NCBI GenBank assembly: GCA_030147325.1
Contig: JASLAA010000228.1
Span: 1 to 13,112, forward strand
Source: Arthrobacter sp.
GTDB lineage: Bacteria > Actinomycetota > Actinomycetes > Actinomycetales > Micrococcaceae
Length of the DNA stretch: 13,112 nt
Direction: 5' to 3'
Positions within the stretch are counted from its first letter, which is position 1; every line of letters begins with the position of its first letter. The position numbers were made by a program, and so were the translations under genes. A model generated the notes under the pieces. It made no database searches. It had not been told where the DNA came from and worked only from the letters and a program-made list of their open reading frames with translations. Below are positions 1-6,642 of this stretch, in pieces.

Positions 1-621
1 GTTGAAAAGGGCGACGGCGGACAGCGCCGGGTCCTCCAGGCGCTCGCGGACCGTGTGCCCCTGTTGCGTCGGAGCCCCGTCCCATTCTTCCGGCGCTATG
101 ACGAAGCACGGCCGGAACAGGCCGAAGTGGACGGACCGGCCATGGGTCCTCGCAGCCATGGCGACGAGATTCTCGACTGCCTGCTTCGAGGCCGCGTACC
201 CGTTCCACGGCTCGGTCGGGTGTTCCTCGTCCAGGGGCAGGTAGCGGGGCCTCCAGCCATGGGGGGAACCGTAACCGACCACGGTGGGGCTGCTGGCGAT
301 GAGCAGTTGGCCGGCCCCGGCAGCTACGGACGCTTCGATCACGCTGTAGGCGAGGCCGGTGTTGGTGGCGAAGATGACCGGGTCGGGAGCGCTGAAGGGC
401 ACGGAGATGGCAGCGAGATGCACGACGCCCTGTGGTCGGAGTTCGCGGAAGAGCTCGCGTGTCGTCTCGGTATCGCTCAGGTCATGCGCGATCTGGCGGG
501 CGGGCAGCCCTTCCGCCGGAACGCGATCGATGCTCACGACATCGTGACCTGCTTCGACCAGCGCCCTCAGGACGCTTGCACCGAGTCGACCGGACCCGCC
601 GGTCACCACGTAGCGGCTCAT
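1..621 (-). CDS. NAD-dependent epimerase/dehydratase (extended SDR), 3' end outside window
   Basis: The 207 visible residues form an extended short-chain dehydrogenase/reductase of the sugar epimerase/dehydratase type. The N-terminus has the Rossmann glycine motif TGGSGRLG (residues 7-14). An acidic residue, D32, closes the second strand, which favours NAD over NADP. Ser110/Ser111 and the YAASK motif (Y142, K146) supply the usual Ser-Tyr-Lys catalytic set. The family oxidises, epimerises or dehydrates nucleotide sugars or free sugars and sugar acids in the cytoplasm; the substrate cannot be read here. The ATG at 621 overlaps the TGA of the preceding oxidoreductase gene (ATGA), so translational coupling is likely, and the gene is the fourth in the permease operon. 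The reading frame is open to the window edge and the C-terminal substrate domain is missing. Family certain, substrate unknown. Confidence 0.9.
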   Translation of the reverse strand, partial: MSRYVVTGGSGRLGASVLRALVEAGHDVVSIDRVPAEGLPARQIAHDLSDTETTRELFRELRPQGVVHLAAISVPFSAPDPVIFATNTGLAYSVIEASVAAGAGQLLIASSPTVVGYGSPHGWRPRYLPLDEEHPTEPWNGYAASKQAVENLVAMAARTHGRSVHFGLFRPCFVIAPEEWDGAPTQQGHTVRERLEDPALSAVALFN

Positions 622-1973
622 CGGCCAACCCCACCGCGAGCCGGGTCACCCAGACCCAGGTCAGCCACCAGTACGGCTTGTCCGGTCTCGAGTGATCTGT
701 TGCCGGCGAGCCCCACCGAGACGGCACGGACACCATCCCGCCAACTCGCGGCGTGCCGCAGGGGATCCTCGGACGCACCCACGAACAGGTCGTGCAGGAG
801 CTTCGCGTCGCCCCCACCGTGCCCGCCGTCGGCTTCGGGTATGGGGACCCGGCGCGCTGCCGCGAAGTGCTGCTGCACGACGAGGCTCTCCCCCACCGGA
901 CGCCCGTCAGCTGCCGTGACGCCGTCGGGTCTAGCACTCGGATCCACCAGCACGGCGCCCTGGTCGTCGAGCAGCACCGCTCCACGTTCGACCACGGTGA
1001 GTTCCGCCCGCCCCATGGTGCCGTTCACCGAGACGGTGTACCCCTCCCAGGGCGAGTGCGCGTTGAGGGAATAGGACATGCTCGCGCCGGAGGCGTAGTC
1101 CACGACAAGGGCGAGGTTGTCCTCGATGGTGATGCCCTCGTCGAACACGTCCTGGTCGCGGCGGTAACCGTCGTGGTGTTCCTGGTCGAGGTAGAGCGCT
1201 TTCAGCACGGGGTCCTGACGGAGGTCGAGGCTGAACGCGTCCTTCAGGGCCGAGTCGGTACTGCCCCGCTCCGGACGCTCTCCCACTCCCCTGCGCTCCG
1301 CGTTCGCCGCGCCGTAGAACCGGAGGCCTCCGCTGGCGAAGACCCTGGTCGGGGTGTCGTCCAACCACCAGTTCACCAGGTCGAAGTGGTGGGATGCCTT
1401 GTGGATCAGGAGCCCGCCCGAGTTCTCCTTGTTCCGGTGCCAGCGGCGGAAGTAGTCCGCCCCGTGTGCGGTGTCGAGCACCCACTCGAAGTGCACGCTG
1501 GTGACATCGCCGATCGTGCCGTCGGCGATGACCTGCCGCAGCGCCGTGTTCCGCGGCGAGTACCGGTAGTTGAACGTCGTCGTGACGCTCCGTCCCGTGC
1601 GGTCGACGGCATCGGCGATGGCTCGCACGCCCTCTGCCGTGATCGTCAGCGGTTTCTCTACGATGACATCGGCTCCCGCGTCGAGTGCGAGCACTATCAG
1701 TGAGGCGTGCGTGTGGTCCGGTGTGGTGATGATGACCCGGTCGACGTCGTACTTCTGCACGGCCGAGGAGAGGTCGGCCGGACGGAACCTGCGGGGCAGG
1801 TCGGTGTGGCCGAGATCCTGCAGATGCTGGTCGTAGTAGTCGAGCCTCCCCTCGTTGCTGTCCGACCACGCGACCAGCTCGGCGGACGCGGCGTGCGGTC
1901 CTGCGATGGCGTCGACATACATGTGGGCCCGCGAACCGGTGCCGACAAGTGCGTACTTGAACCTGGATGACAT
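618..1973 (-). CDS. Gfo/Idh/MocA family oxidoreductase
   Basis: A 451-residue NAD(P)-dependent dehydrogenase of the Gfo/Idh/MocA family, which oxidises or reduces sugars, inositols and derivatives. The N-terminal Rossmann domain opens with YALVGTGSR (residues 8-15). The ITTPDHTHA segment (82-90) and the catalytic-lysine motif EKP (106-108) follow. The C-terminal domain carries GGLLIHKASHHFDLVNW (187-203), which stands where many relatives have a GG..x.DxGxH pattern; here a lysine (K192) and the HH pair (195-196) occupy the site. It is longer than the common 330-390 residues, with extra sequence after about residue 220. The ATG at 1973 lies 17 bp after the permease stop and has a modest AAGGGG 11 bases upstream. 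No signal peptide is present, so it is cytoplasmic. Its position in the importer operon suggests it acts on the imported sugar or a hydrolysis product. The same frame stays open upstream into the permease gene, but that extension has no family similarity. Confidence 0.92.
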   Translation of the reverse strand: MSSRFKYALVGTGSRAHMYVDAIAGPHAASAELVAWSDSNEGRLDYYDQHLQDLGHTDLPRRFRPADLSSAVQKYDVDRVIITTPDHTHASLIVLALDAGADVIVEKPLTITAEGVRAIADAVDRTGRSVTTTFNYRYSPRNTALRQVIADGTIGDVTSVHFEWVLDTAHGADYFRRWHRNKENSGGLLIHKASHHFDLVNWWLDDTPTRVFASGGLRFYGAANAERRGVGERPERGSTDSALKDAFSLDLRQDPVLKALYLDQEHHDGYRRDQDVFDEGITIEDNLALVVDYASGASMSYSLNAHSPWEGYTVSVNGTMGRAELTVVERGAVLLDDQGAVLVDPSARPDGVTAADGRPVGESLVVQQHFAAARRVPIPEADGGHGGGDAKLLHDLFVGASEDPLRHAASWRDGVRAVSVGLAGNRSLETGQAVLVADLGLGDPARGGVGR

Positions 1974-1990
1974 GGGAGCTGAGGCCCCTT

Positions 1991-2908
1991 CTACTTGATA
2001 CCGGTGGTTGCGATGCCCTTGATGAGGTACCGCTGGCCCACCAGGAACGCGATGAACAGGGGCAGGAGGGAGAGAACGGACATGGCGAACATCCCTCCGA
2101 AGTTCGAGCTCGAGGACGAGTCGAGGAACCCTCGGAGGGCGAGGGAGACCGTCCAGTTCTCCTGTTTCGTCAAGTAGATCAGCTGGCCGAAGAAGTCGCT
2201 CCAGGTCCAGATGAACGTGAAGATGGCGGTGGTCGCGAGCGCCGGCACCATGAGCGGCAGGATGATCTGGAAGAAGATCCTGATGTGGCCGGCGCCGTCG
2301 ATCCGGGCTGCCTCGTCGAGTTCCTTGGGAATGCCTCGGATGAACTGGACCATCAGGAAGACGAAGAACGCGTCCGTCGCGAGGAACTTGGGCAGGATCA
2401 GGGGAACGAAGGTGTTCACCAGGCCCAGCTGGGAGAAGATCACGTACTGCGGCACGATGATCACGTGCACGGGCAGCATGATGGTGGCCAGCATGGCGGC
2501 GAAGAAGATGGTGCGTCCGCGGAAGCGGAGCCTTGCGAACGCGTATGCGGCCAGGGAGCAGGAGATCAGGTTCCCCAGGATGGATCCGAGCACCAGGAGG
2601 CCGGAGTTCTTGAGGAAGTGACCGAACGCGTATCGCTGCGCGTTCCACCCCTCGACGTAGTTGTCGAGGCTGATGTCCGTGAAGACGAGACCCTGGTCGC
2701 GGAAGATCAGTTCGGTCGGTCGGAACGAGCTCAGGAGGAGCCACAGCAGCGGATACACCATCACCAAGGAGAGCGCGATCAGTCCGGCGTGCTTCAGGAG
2801 GCTCCTCGCCCGCTTGCGGTTCGCGCGGGCGCGGATCCTGTCTGCGTCGTTCCCGGATCCCGGCGTCGTCGCCGTCGTCGGGTTTCTCATGGGTGTCGCG
2901 GTGGCCAT
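1991..2908 (-). CDS. carbohydrate ABC transporter permease (MalG-type)
   Basis: A 305-residue inner-membrane permease of the CUT1 sugar ABC importer class. It has a long basic cytoplasmic N-terminus rich in Thr, Ala and Arg (residues 1-40), then hydrophobic segments starting near 41, 103, 135, 165, 222 and 275. The EAA loop that docks the ATPase is ELDEAARIDGAGHIRIFF (197-214). The C-terminus YLIKGIATTGIK is typical of MalG-like permeases, where the -GI(x)GAxK-like tail is conserved. A run of five serines (264-268) sits in a periplasmic-side or connecting loop. I chose the ATG at 2908 over an in-frame ATG 69 bases upstream because a GAAAGGA Shine-Dalgarno precedes it and the upstream 23 residues are not permease-like. 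It pairs with the permease gene upstream, 58 bp away. No ATPase gene is present in the window. Confidence 0.95.
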   Translation of the reverse strand: MATATPMRNPTTATTPGSGNDADRIRARANRKRARSLLKHAGLIALSLVMVYPLLWLLLSSFRPTELIFRDQGLVFTDISLDNYVEGWNAQRYAFGHFLKNSGLLVLGSILGNLISCSLAAYAFARLRFRGRTIFFAAMLATIMLPVHVIIVPQYVIFSQLGLVNTFVPLILPKFLATDAFFVFLMVQFIRGIPKELDEAARIDGAGHIRIFFQIILPLMVPALATTAIFTFIWTWSDFFGQLIYLTKQENWTVSLALRGFLDSSSSSNFGGMFAMSVLSLLPLFIAFLVGQRYLIKGIATTGIK

Positions 2909-2966
2909 TGTCTCGCGATTCCTTTCGGAAGGGGTGTGATGGGAAGCAGCTCGACGACGGTGCGCG

Positions 2967-3908
2967 TCAGTCCTCATAGAAGACCCAGTACTTCGAGAGC
3001 CAGAAGTTGAAGGCCGTGAAGGCCGCGATGACGATCAGCAGGAACCAGGCCATCGCCGAGGCGTACCCCATCTGGAAGTTGGTGAAGCCCTCCCGGTACA
3101 GGTACAGCGTGTAGAAGAGCGTCGAGTCGCTCGGTCCTCCTGTTCCTCCGGAGACGATGTACGCCTGGGTGAAGGACTGGAAGGCGCCGATGATCTGCAG
3201 GACCAGGTTGAAGAAGATGATCGGGCTGAGCAGCGGCAGCGTGATGGAGCGGAAGGTACGCACCATCGACGCGCCGTCCACCTCCGCTGCTTCGTAGTAC
3301 ATCCGCGGGATCTGGCGCAGGCCGGCCAGGAAGATGATCATGGGCGAGCCGAAGGTCCACACATGCAGCAGGATGATCGTGCCGAGCGCGGTGTCCGGGT
3401 TCGATATCCAGCCCGGGCCGTCGATCCCGAAGAGCGCCAGAAAGGCGTTCACGATGCCATCGCTGCCGAAGACCTGGCGCCAGAGGATGGCGACGGCGAC
3501 CGATGCGCCCAGCAGCGAGGGCAGGTACAGGATGGACCGGTACAACGCCAGGCCCCGCATTCCCCTGTCCAGCAGCAGTGCTATTCCGAGGGCAAGGATC
3601 AGCTGCAGCGGAACCGAGACCAGCACGTAGGTGAAGGTCACCCGGAACGACGCCCAGAGGCGACGATCGCCGACCATGTCGAGGTAGTTCTGGATGCCGA
3701 CGAAGGTGGGGGCCTGCAGCAGGTTGTAATCCGTGAGGGAGAGGTACAGCGAGGCGATCATCGGCCCGATCGTGATCAGGACCAGTCCGAGGAGCCACGG
3801 CAGGAGGAAGAGATAGGCCACCTTGTTGTCACGGTACTTCTCCCTGACCTTCGGGCCGTTCTTTCGCGCGGACTTCGTCATGCTCCGCAATTCGCCGAGA
3901 CTGCTCAC
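2967..3908 (-). CDS. carbohydrate ABC transporter permease (MalF-type)
   Basis: A 313-residue membrane permease of a CUT1-type sugar importer. Six hydrophobic segments are visible, starting near residues 31, 92, 124, 176, 228 and 286, after a basic cytoplasmic N-terminus. The EAA cytoplasmic loop reads YYEAAEVDGASMVRTFRS (204-221) followed by ITLPLLSP, the classic ATPase contact. It is the first gene of the operon and would form the heterodimeric channel with the next gene. The start is a GTG at 3908 with a near-perfect AAGGAGG six bases upstream; a later ATG (residue 10) would remove little. A promoter and a LacI-type operator lie directly upstream, so expression is probably induced by the transported sugar. 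The substrate is not identifiable from the permease. Confidence 0.95.
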   Translation of the reverse strand: MSSLGELRSMTKSARKNGPKVREKYRDNKVAYLFLLPWLLGLVLITIGPMIASLYLSLTDYNLLQAPTFVGIQNYLDMVGDRRLWASFRVTFTYVLVSVPLQLILALGIALLLDRGMRGLALYRSILYLPSLLGASVAVAILWRQVFGSDGIVNAFLALFGIDGPGWISNPDTALGTIILLHVWTFGSPMIIFLAGLRQIPRMYYEAAEVDGASMVRTFRSITLPLLSPIIFFNLVLQIIGAFQSFTQAYIVSGGTGGPSDSTLFYTLYLYREGFTNFQMGYASAMAWFLLIVIAAFTAFNFWLSKYWVFYED

Positions 3909-3914
3909 CGTTGA

Positions 3915-3921
3915 CCTCCTT
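3915..3921 (-). promoter_or_regulatory. strong Shine-Dalgarno of the first permease gene
   Basis: AAGGAGG on the minus strand, six bases before the GTG at 3908. It decides the GTG start and predicts efficient translation of the first gene of the operon. Confidence 0.85.
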
Positions 3922-3947
3922 GTCGTCGCAGCTACCGTTCCCGACTG

Positions 3948-3963
3948 GTGAAAGCGGTTTCAC
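3948..3963. promoter_or_regulatory. LacI-family operator, site A (permease/lacI intergenic)
   Basis: GTGAAAGCGGTTTCAC is a 16-bp palindrome with a central CG and only one mismatched pair, the usual form of a LacI/GalR-family operator. It shares the 14-base core GTGAAAGCGGTTTC with sites at 5121 and 12612. It lies just downstream of the -10 of the leftward permease promoter, at about +6 to +21, where a bound repressor would block initiation or clearance. It is also about 95 bp before the lacI start, so autoregulation is possible. Binding by the neighbouring LacI protein is inferred. Confidence 0.85.
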
Positions 3964-3975
3964 GTGCGCCGTACG

Positions 3976-4004
3976 ATTATTACCGACGCCTGTGAGATCG
4001 TCAA
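3976..4004 (-). promoter_or_regulatory. promoter of the permease operon
   Basis: On the minus strand TTGACG (3999-4004) is followed after exactly 17 bases by AATAAT (3976-3981). These match five of six bases of each sigma-70/SigA-type consensus. The expected start near 3969 gives a leader of about 60 bases containing operator site A and the AAGGAGG ribosome site. Confidence 0.75.
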
Positions 4005-4045
4005 TCATGGCCGCGACTGCTTGGGCGCTATCGTGGCGACTACCG

Positions 4046-4052
4046 AAAGGAG
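4046..4052 (+). promoter_or_regulatory. Shine-Dalgarno of the lacI-family gene
   Basis: AAAGGAG six bases before the GTG at 4059. It supports the GTG start, which also places the conserved DNA-binding domain at the very N-terminus of the protein. Confidence 0.8.
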
Positions 4053-4058
4053 CCCAGG

Positions 4059-5066
4059 GTGGGACGACGATCAGGCGCGGCGACGATCGCCGAGGTGGCG
4101 CGCCATGCAAGGGTGTCCCCGGCGACCGTCTCCAGAGTGATGAACGGCAACTTCCTGGGCGAGCCCGCCATTGCCGAGCGGGTACGCGCGTCGGCGACGG
4201 AACTCGCCTACGCGCCGAACCACCTGGCGCGGAGCCTGGCGCTGGGAGAGACGCGCACGATCGCCTTCGTCGTTCCCGATCTGGCCAACCCGACGTTCCA
4301 GACCGTGCTCTCCGGCCTGAGCAAGACCGCGGCGCGGGACGGATACCGGGTACTCGTGGCGGATTCGGCCGAGTCACCCGCCGATGAGCCGCTGCTGGCC
4401 ACGGAGATCCGTCGCCGCTGCGATTCGATCGTCCTCTGCGCGCCCCGGATGCCGGAGGACGACCTCGTCGCCCTGGCGCAGTCCCTCAGTCCCCTGGTCC
4501 TGATCAACCGATCCACACCCCGGGTGTCGGCGCCGTCGCTGTCCATCGACTACCGCACCGGCATCCAGAACCTGGCCCAGCACCTCTACGGTCTCGGGCA
4601 CCGCCGGCTCGCCTATCTCCAGGGGCCCACCGAGAGCGTGTCGAACGCCCGCAGGATCACAGGGCTCGTGGAGTTCGCGGACGGCGTGAAGGACGCCACC
4701 GTCGAGGTGCTTCCGGGCGGAGTGAGTTCCGACGAGGGCTATGCGCGGGCTTCGGACGTCATCTCCTCCGGGGTCACGGCGGTCCTGGCCTACAACGACC
4801 TGGTGGCCGTCGGCCTGATGAACGGACTCGCGGAACTGGGTGTCTCCGTGCCCTCGGACGTCTCGGTCACGGGTTTCGACGACATCCCGTTCGCGCGCTA
4901 CACCGCCCCGGCGCTGACGACCGCCTCGGTCCCTCACGAGGAGCTGGGGGTGCAGGCGTGGTCGAGGCTGCGCGCTCTGATCAAGGGTGAACGCCCCAGC
5001 CACGACATCGTCTTCCAGCCGCGCCTGGAGCTCAGGGGATCGACAGCTGCCGCTTCCGGTGTCTGA
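4059..5066 (+). CDS. LacI/GalR-family transcriptional repressor
   Basis: A 335-residue regulator of standard family length. The N-terminal helix-turn-helix covers about residues 8-30 (TIAEVARHARVSPATVSRVM). The hinge helix is at about 51-63 (YAPNHLARSLALG), with the A-R-S-L residues that insert into the minor groove at the central CG of LacI-type operators. The rest is a periplasmic-binding-protein-like sensor domain (about 66-335), including IAFVVPDLANPTF (68-80) and SVTGFDDIPFARYTAPALTT near the C-terminus. It starts at GTG 4059. It lies between the two halves of the importer genes, and three matching palindromes sit before the three surrounding transcription units, so it is the likely local repressor released by the imported sugar or a breakdown product. 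No terminator is visible between its stop and the next promoter. Its own promoter is not clear; TACGAT at 3972-3977 next to site A is a weak candidate. Confidence 0.96.
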   Translation: MGRRSGAATIAEVARHARVSPATVSRVMNGNFLGEPAIAERVRASATELAYAPNHLARSLALGETRTIAFVVPDLANPTFQTVLSGLSKTAARDGYRVLVADSAESPADEPLLATEIRRRCDSIVLCAPRMPEDDLVALAQSLSPLVLINRSTPRVSAPSLSIDYRTGIQNLAQHLYGLGHRRLAYLQGPTESVSNARRITGLVEFADGVKDATVEVLPGGVSSDEGYARASDVISSGVTAVLAYNDLVAVGLMNGLAELGVSVPSDVSVTGFDDIPFARYTAPALTTASVPHEELGVQAWSRLRALIKGERPSHDIVFQPRLELRGSTAAASGV

Positions 5067-5089
5067 TCCACGCCGCAACCGCTGATCCA

Positions 5090-5118
5090 TTGACAGCCTC
5101 CATGACCGGTGCTAATTT
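5090..5118 (+). promoter_or_regulatory. promoter of the binding-protein gene
   Basis: A consensus TTGACA (5090-5095) is followed after 17 bases by TAATTT (5113-5118). The bases TGC just before the -10 form an extended -10 element. The predicted start near 5125 falls inside operator site B, which begins three bases after the -10. The leader to the ATG at 5236 is about 110 bases; I saw no convincing structure or riboswitch in it. Confidence 0.78.
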
Positions 5119-5120
5119 TC

Positions 5121-5136
5121 GTGAAAGCGGTTTCTC
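5121..5136. promoter_or_regulatory. LacI-family operator, site B (binding-protein gene)
   Basis: GTGAAAGCGGTTTCTC, identical to site A over 14 bases and to site C over 18 bases (TCGTGAAAGCGGTTTCTC). It covers the predicted transcription start, an efficient position for repression. Confidence 0.85.
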
Positions 5137-5235
5137 CGACGTCGTCAGGCGAGGAGAACCCGAACGGAAGCGGCACCACCCATCGGTACCCTCCGTAGGC
5201 ACGGGTGCAGGCACCCCAAACCGAAATGAGGCGCA

Positions 5236-6555
5236 ATGAGGCGTACACACGCAGGAACCAGCAGATTCCGGACAGTCATCGGCACTGCGGCCGTCGCTGC
5301 CCTGCTCCTGACCGGCTGTAGCGGCGGCAGTGGAGGCGGTGGTGGTGAAGCGAGCGAGGACGATCCCGTAACCATCCGTTTCTCCTGGTGGGGCAGCGAC
5401 ACGAGGGCCGCACTGACCGAGGAAGCCATCGCCGGTTTCGAGGCCATGCACCCGGAGATCAACGTGGAGCCCGAGCCGAGCGCCTTCGACGGGTACTTCG
5501 ACCGGCTCGCCACCAGTACGGCTGCCGGTGATGCGCCCGACGTGATCACCCTCGGTGGCGCCTACCCCCTGGAATATGCCGCCCGCAACGCGCTCCTGCC
5601 TCTCTCCGATGTCTCGGAGCAGCTGGACACGTCCAAGTTCGACGACGCCATCCTCAGCAACGCGACCTACGAGGACAACCTGTACGGGTTGCCGACCGGT
5701 GCCAACACGATCTCCCTGGTAGCCAACCCCCGCATCTTCGAGGAGGCCGGGGTCCCCCTGCCCGATGACGACGCATGGACCTGGGACGAGTTCGTCGACA
5801 TCTCCAACGAGATCTCGGCGAACTCCCCGGACGGCGTCTTCGGCTACGAGTCGCAGCCGGACGACATGGACCGGGTGTACATCGCGCAGCGCGGTGAGCC
5901 CATGTACAGCGAGGACGGCAAACTCGACGTCAACGCCTCGACCATGGAGGAGTACTGGCAGATGATCGTCGAACTCCGCGACGGCGGCGGGATGCCGTCC
6001 GCGGAACTGACCTCGGAAGTCGTGGCAGCGGCGCCCGAGCAGACCCTGATGGGCCAGGGGCGGAGCGCCATGGTGCCTGCCTACTCCAATCAGCTGGCAA
6101 CCCTGGCCGGCGCCTCGGGGGACGAACTGGTCCTCCTGAAGTTCCCCGGCGAGACCGAGTACGAGCGACCCGGGATGACCCTGCTGCCGAGCCAGTACTT
6201 CACCATCGGCGCGGGTACCGAGCACCCCGAGGAATCGGCCATGCTGATCGACTACCTCCTGAACTCGACCGAGGCCGGCGAGATCATGCTGACGGACCGG
6301 GGGATGCCGGCCAACGCCGACATCCGTTCGGCGATCAGCGACAAGCTGGATGCATCGCAGCAGGCGGAGCTCGAGTTCATCGATGATGTCGCCGCCAAGG
6401 CCGGAGAGGGTCTGCCACCCCAGCCGGCCGGTGCAGGGATCCACAACGATCTGACGATCCGGCTCGAGAGCGACGTCCTCTTCGACAGGCTCACTCCTGC
6501 AGAGGCCGCGCAGCAGTGGGTGGACGAGCTGGCAAGCGCCATCGGTACCGTCTGA
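5236..6555 (+). CDS. sugar ABC transporter substrate-binding lipoprotein
   Basis: A 439-residue extracellular solute-binding protein of family 1 (CUT1 sugar class). It starts with a lipoprotein signal: a basic stretch (RRTHAGTSRFR), a hydrophobic core (residues 14-25) and the lipobox LLTGC with lipidated Cys28. A Gly/Ser-rich tether (29-37) follows. The mature domain begins with VTIRFSWWGSDTRAALTEEAI and continues with features of the family such as GDAPDVITLGGAYPLEYA and LYGLPTGANTISLVANP. It captures the sugar at the outer face of the membrane for the permeases encoded at 1991-3908 on the other strand. The ATG at 5236 is preceded by GAGG only four bases away. A second out-of-frame ATG at 5226 lies within a direct duplication of ATGAGGCG. 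The separate promoter gives binding protein independently of the permeases. The ligand is unknown; aromatic residues in the pocket fit a sugar. Confidence 0.95.
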   Translation: MRRTHAGTSRFRTVIGTAAVAALLLTGCSGGSGGGGGEASEDDPVTIRFSWWGSDTRAALTEEAIAGFEAMHPEINVEPEPSAFDGYFDRLATSTAAGDAPDVITLGGAYPLEYAARNALLPLSDVSEQLDTSKFDDAILSNATYEDNLYGLPTGANTISLVANPRIFEEAGVPLPDDDAWTWDEFVDISNEISANSPDGVFGYESQPDDMDRVYIAQRGEPMYSEDGKLDVNASTMEEYWQMIVELRDGGGMPSAELTSEVVAAAPEQTLMGQGRSAMVPAYSNQLATLAGASGDELVLLKFPGETEYERPGMTLLPSQYFTIGAGTEHPEESAMLIDYLLNSTEAGEIMLTDRGMPANADIRSAISDKLDASQQAELEFIDDVAAKAGEGLPPQPAGAGIHNDLTIRLESDVLFDRLTPAEAAQQWVDELASAIGTV

Positions 6556-6573
6556 CACTCGAACCGCAGGGCT

Positions 6574-6615
6574 GATGATGGGCGGCGTCCGGACGTTCGG
6601 ACGCCGCCCATCATC
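6574..6615 (+). terminator. perfect 18-bp hairpin after the binding-protein gene (terminator/attenuator)
   Basis: GATGATGGGCGGCGTCCG (6574-6591) and its exact reverse complement (6598-6615) enclose a six-base loop, GACGTT. The stem is followed by a short CTTTC rather than a long T-run. It lies 19 bases after the binding-protein stop and 27 bases before the next gene. It probably stabilises the upstream message and lowers read-through, so that much more binding protein than glycosidase is made. Confidence 0.8.
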
Positions 6616-6642
6616 CTTTCACCAGGAAGTAGGCACCCCACC

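Noticed and set aside
55..1074. Long plus-strand open frame opposite the epimerase and Gfo/Idh genes
   Set aside because: It is antisense to two clear enzyme genes, has no recognisable domain, and high G+C content readily leaves such frames open.
1974..2744. In-frame open extension upstream of the Gfo/Idh gene giving a 708-residue frame
   Set aside because: The extension overlaps the permease gene in another frame, has Arg/Pro/His-rich composition without family similarity, and the Gfo/Idh domain starts normally at the ATG at 1973.
5137..5235. Possible riboswitch or structured leader before the binding-protein gene
   Set aside because: Only weak interrupted pairings are visible and no known riboswitch pattern is recognisable.
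5032..6558. 508-residue minus-strand open frame opposite the binding-protein gene
   Set aside because: It mirrors a strongly supported lipoprotein gene and crosses its promoter and operator; composition is that of an antisense shadow.
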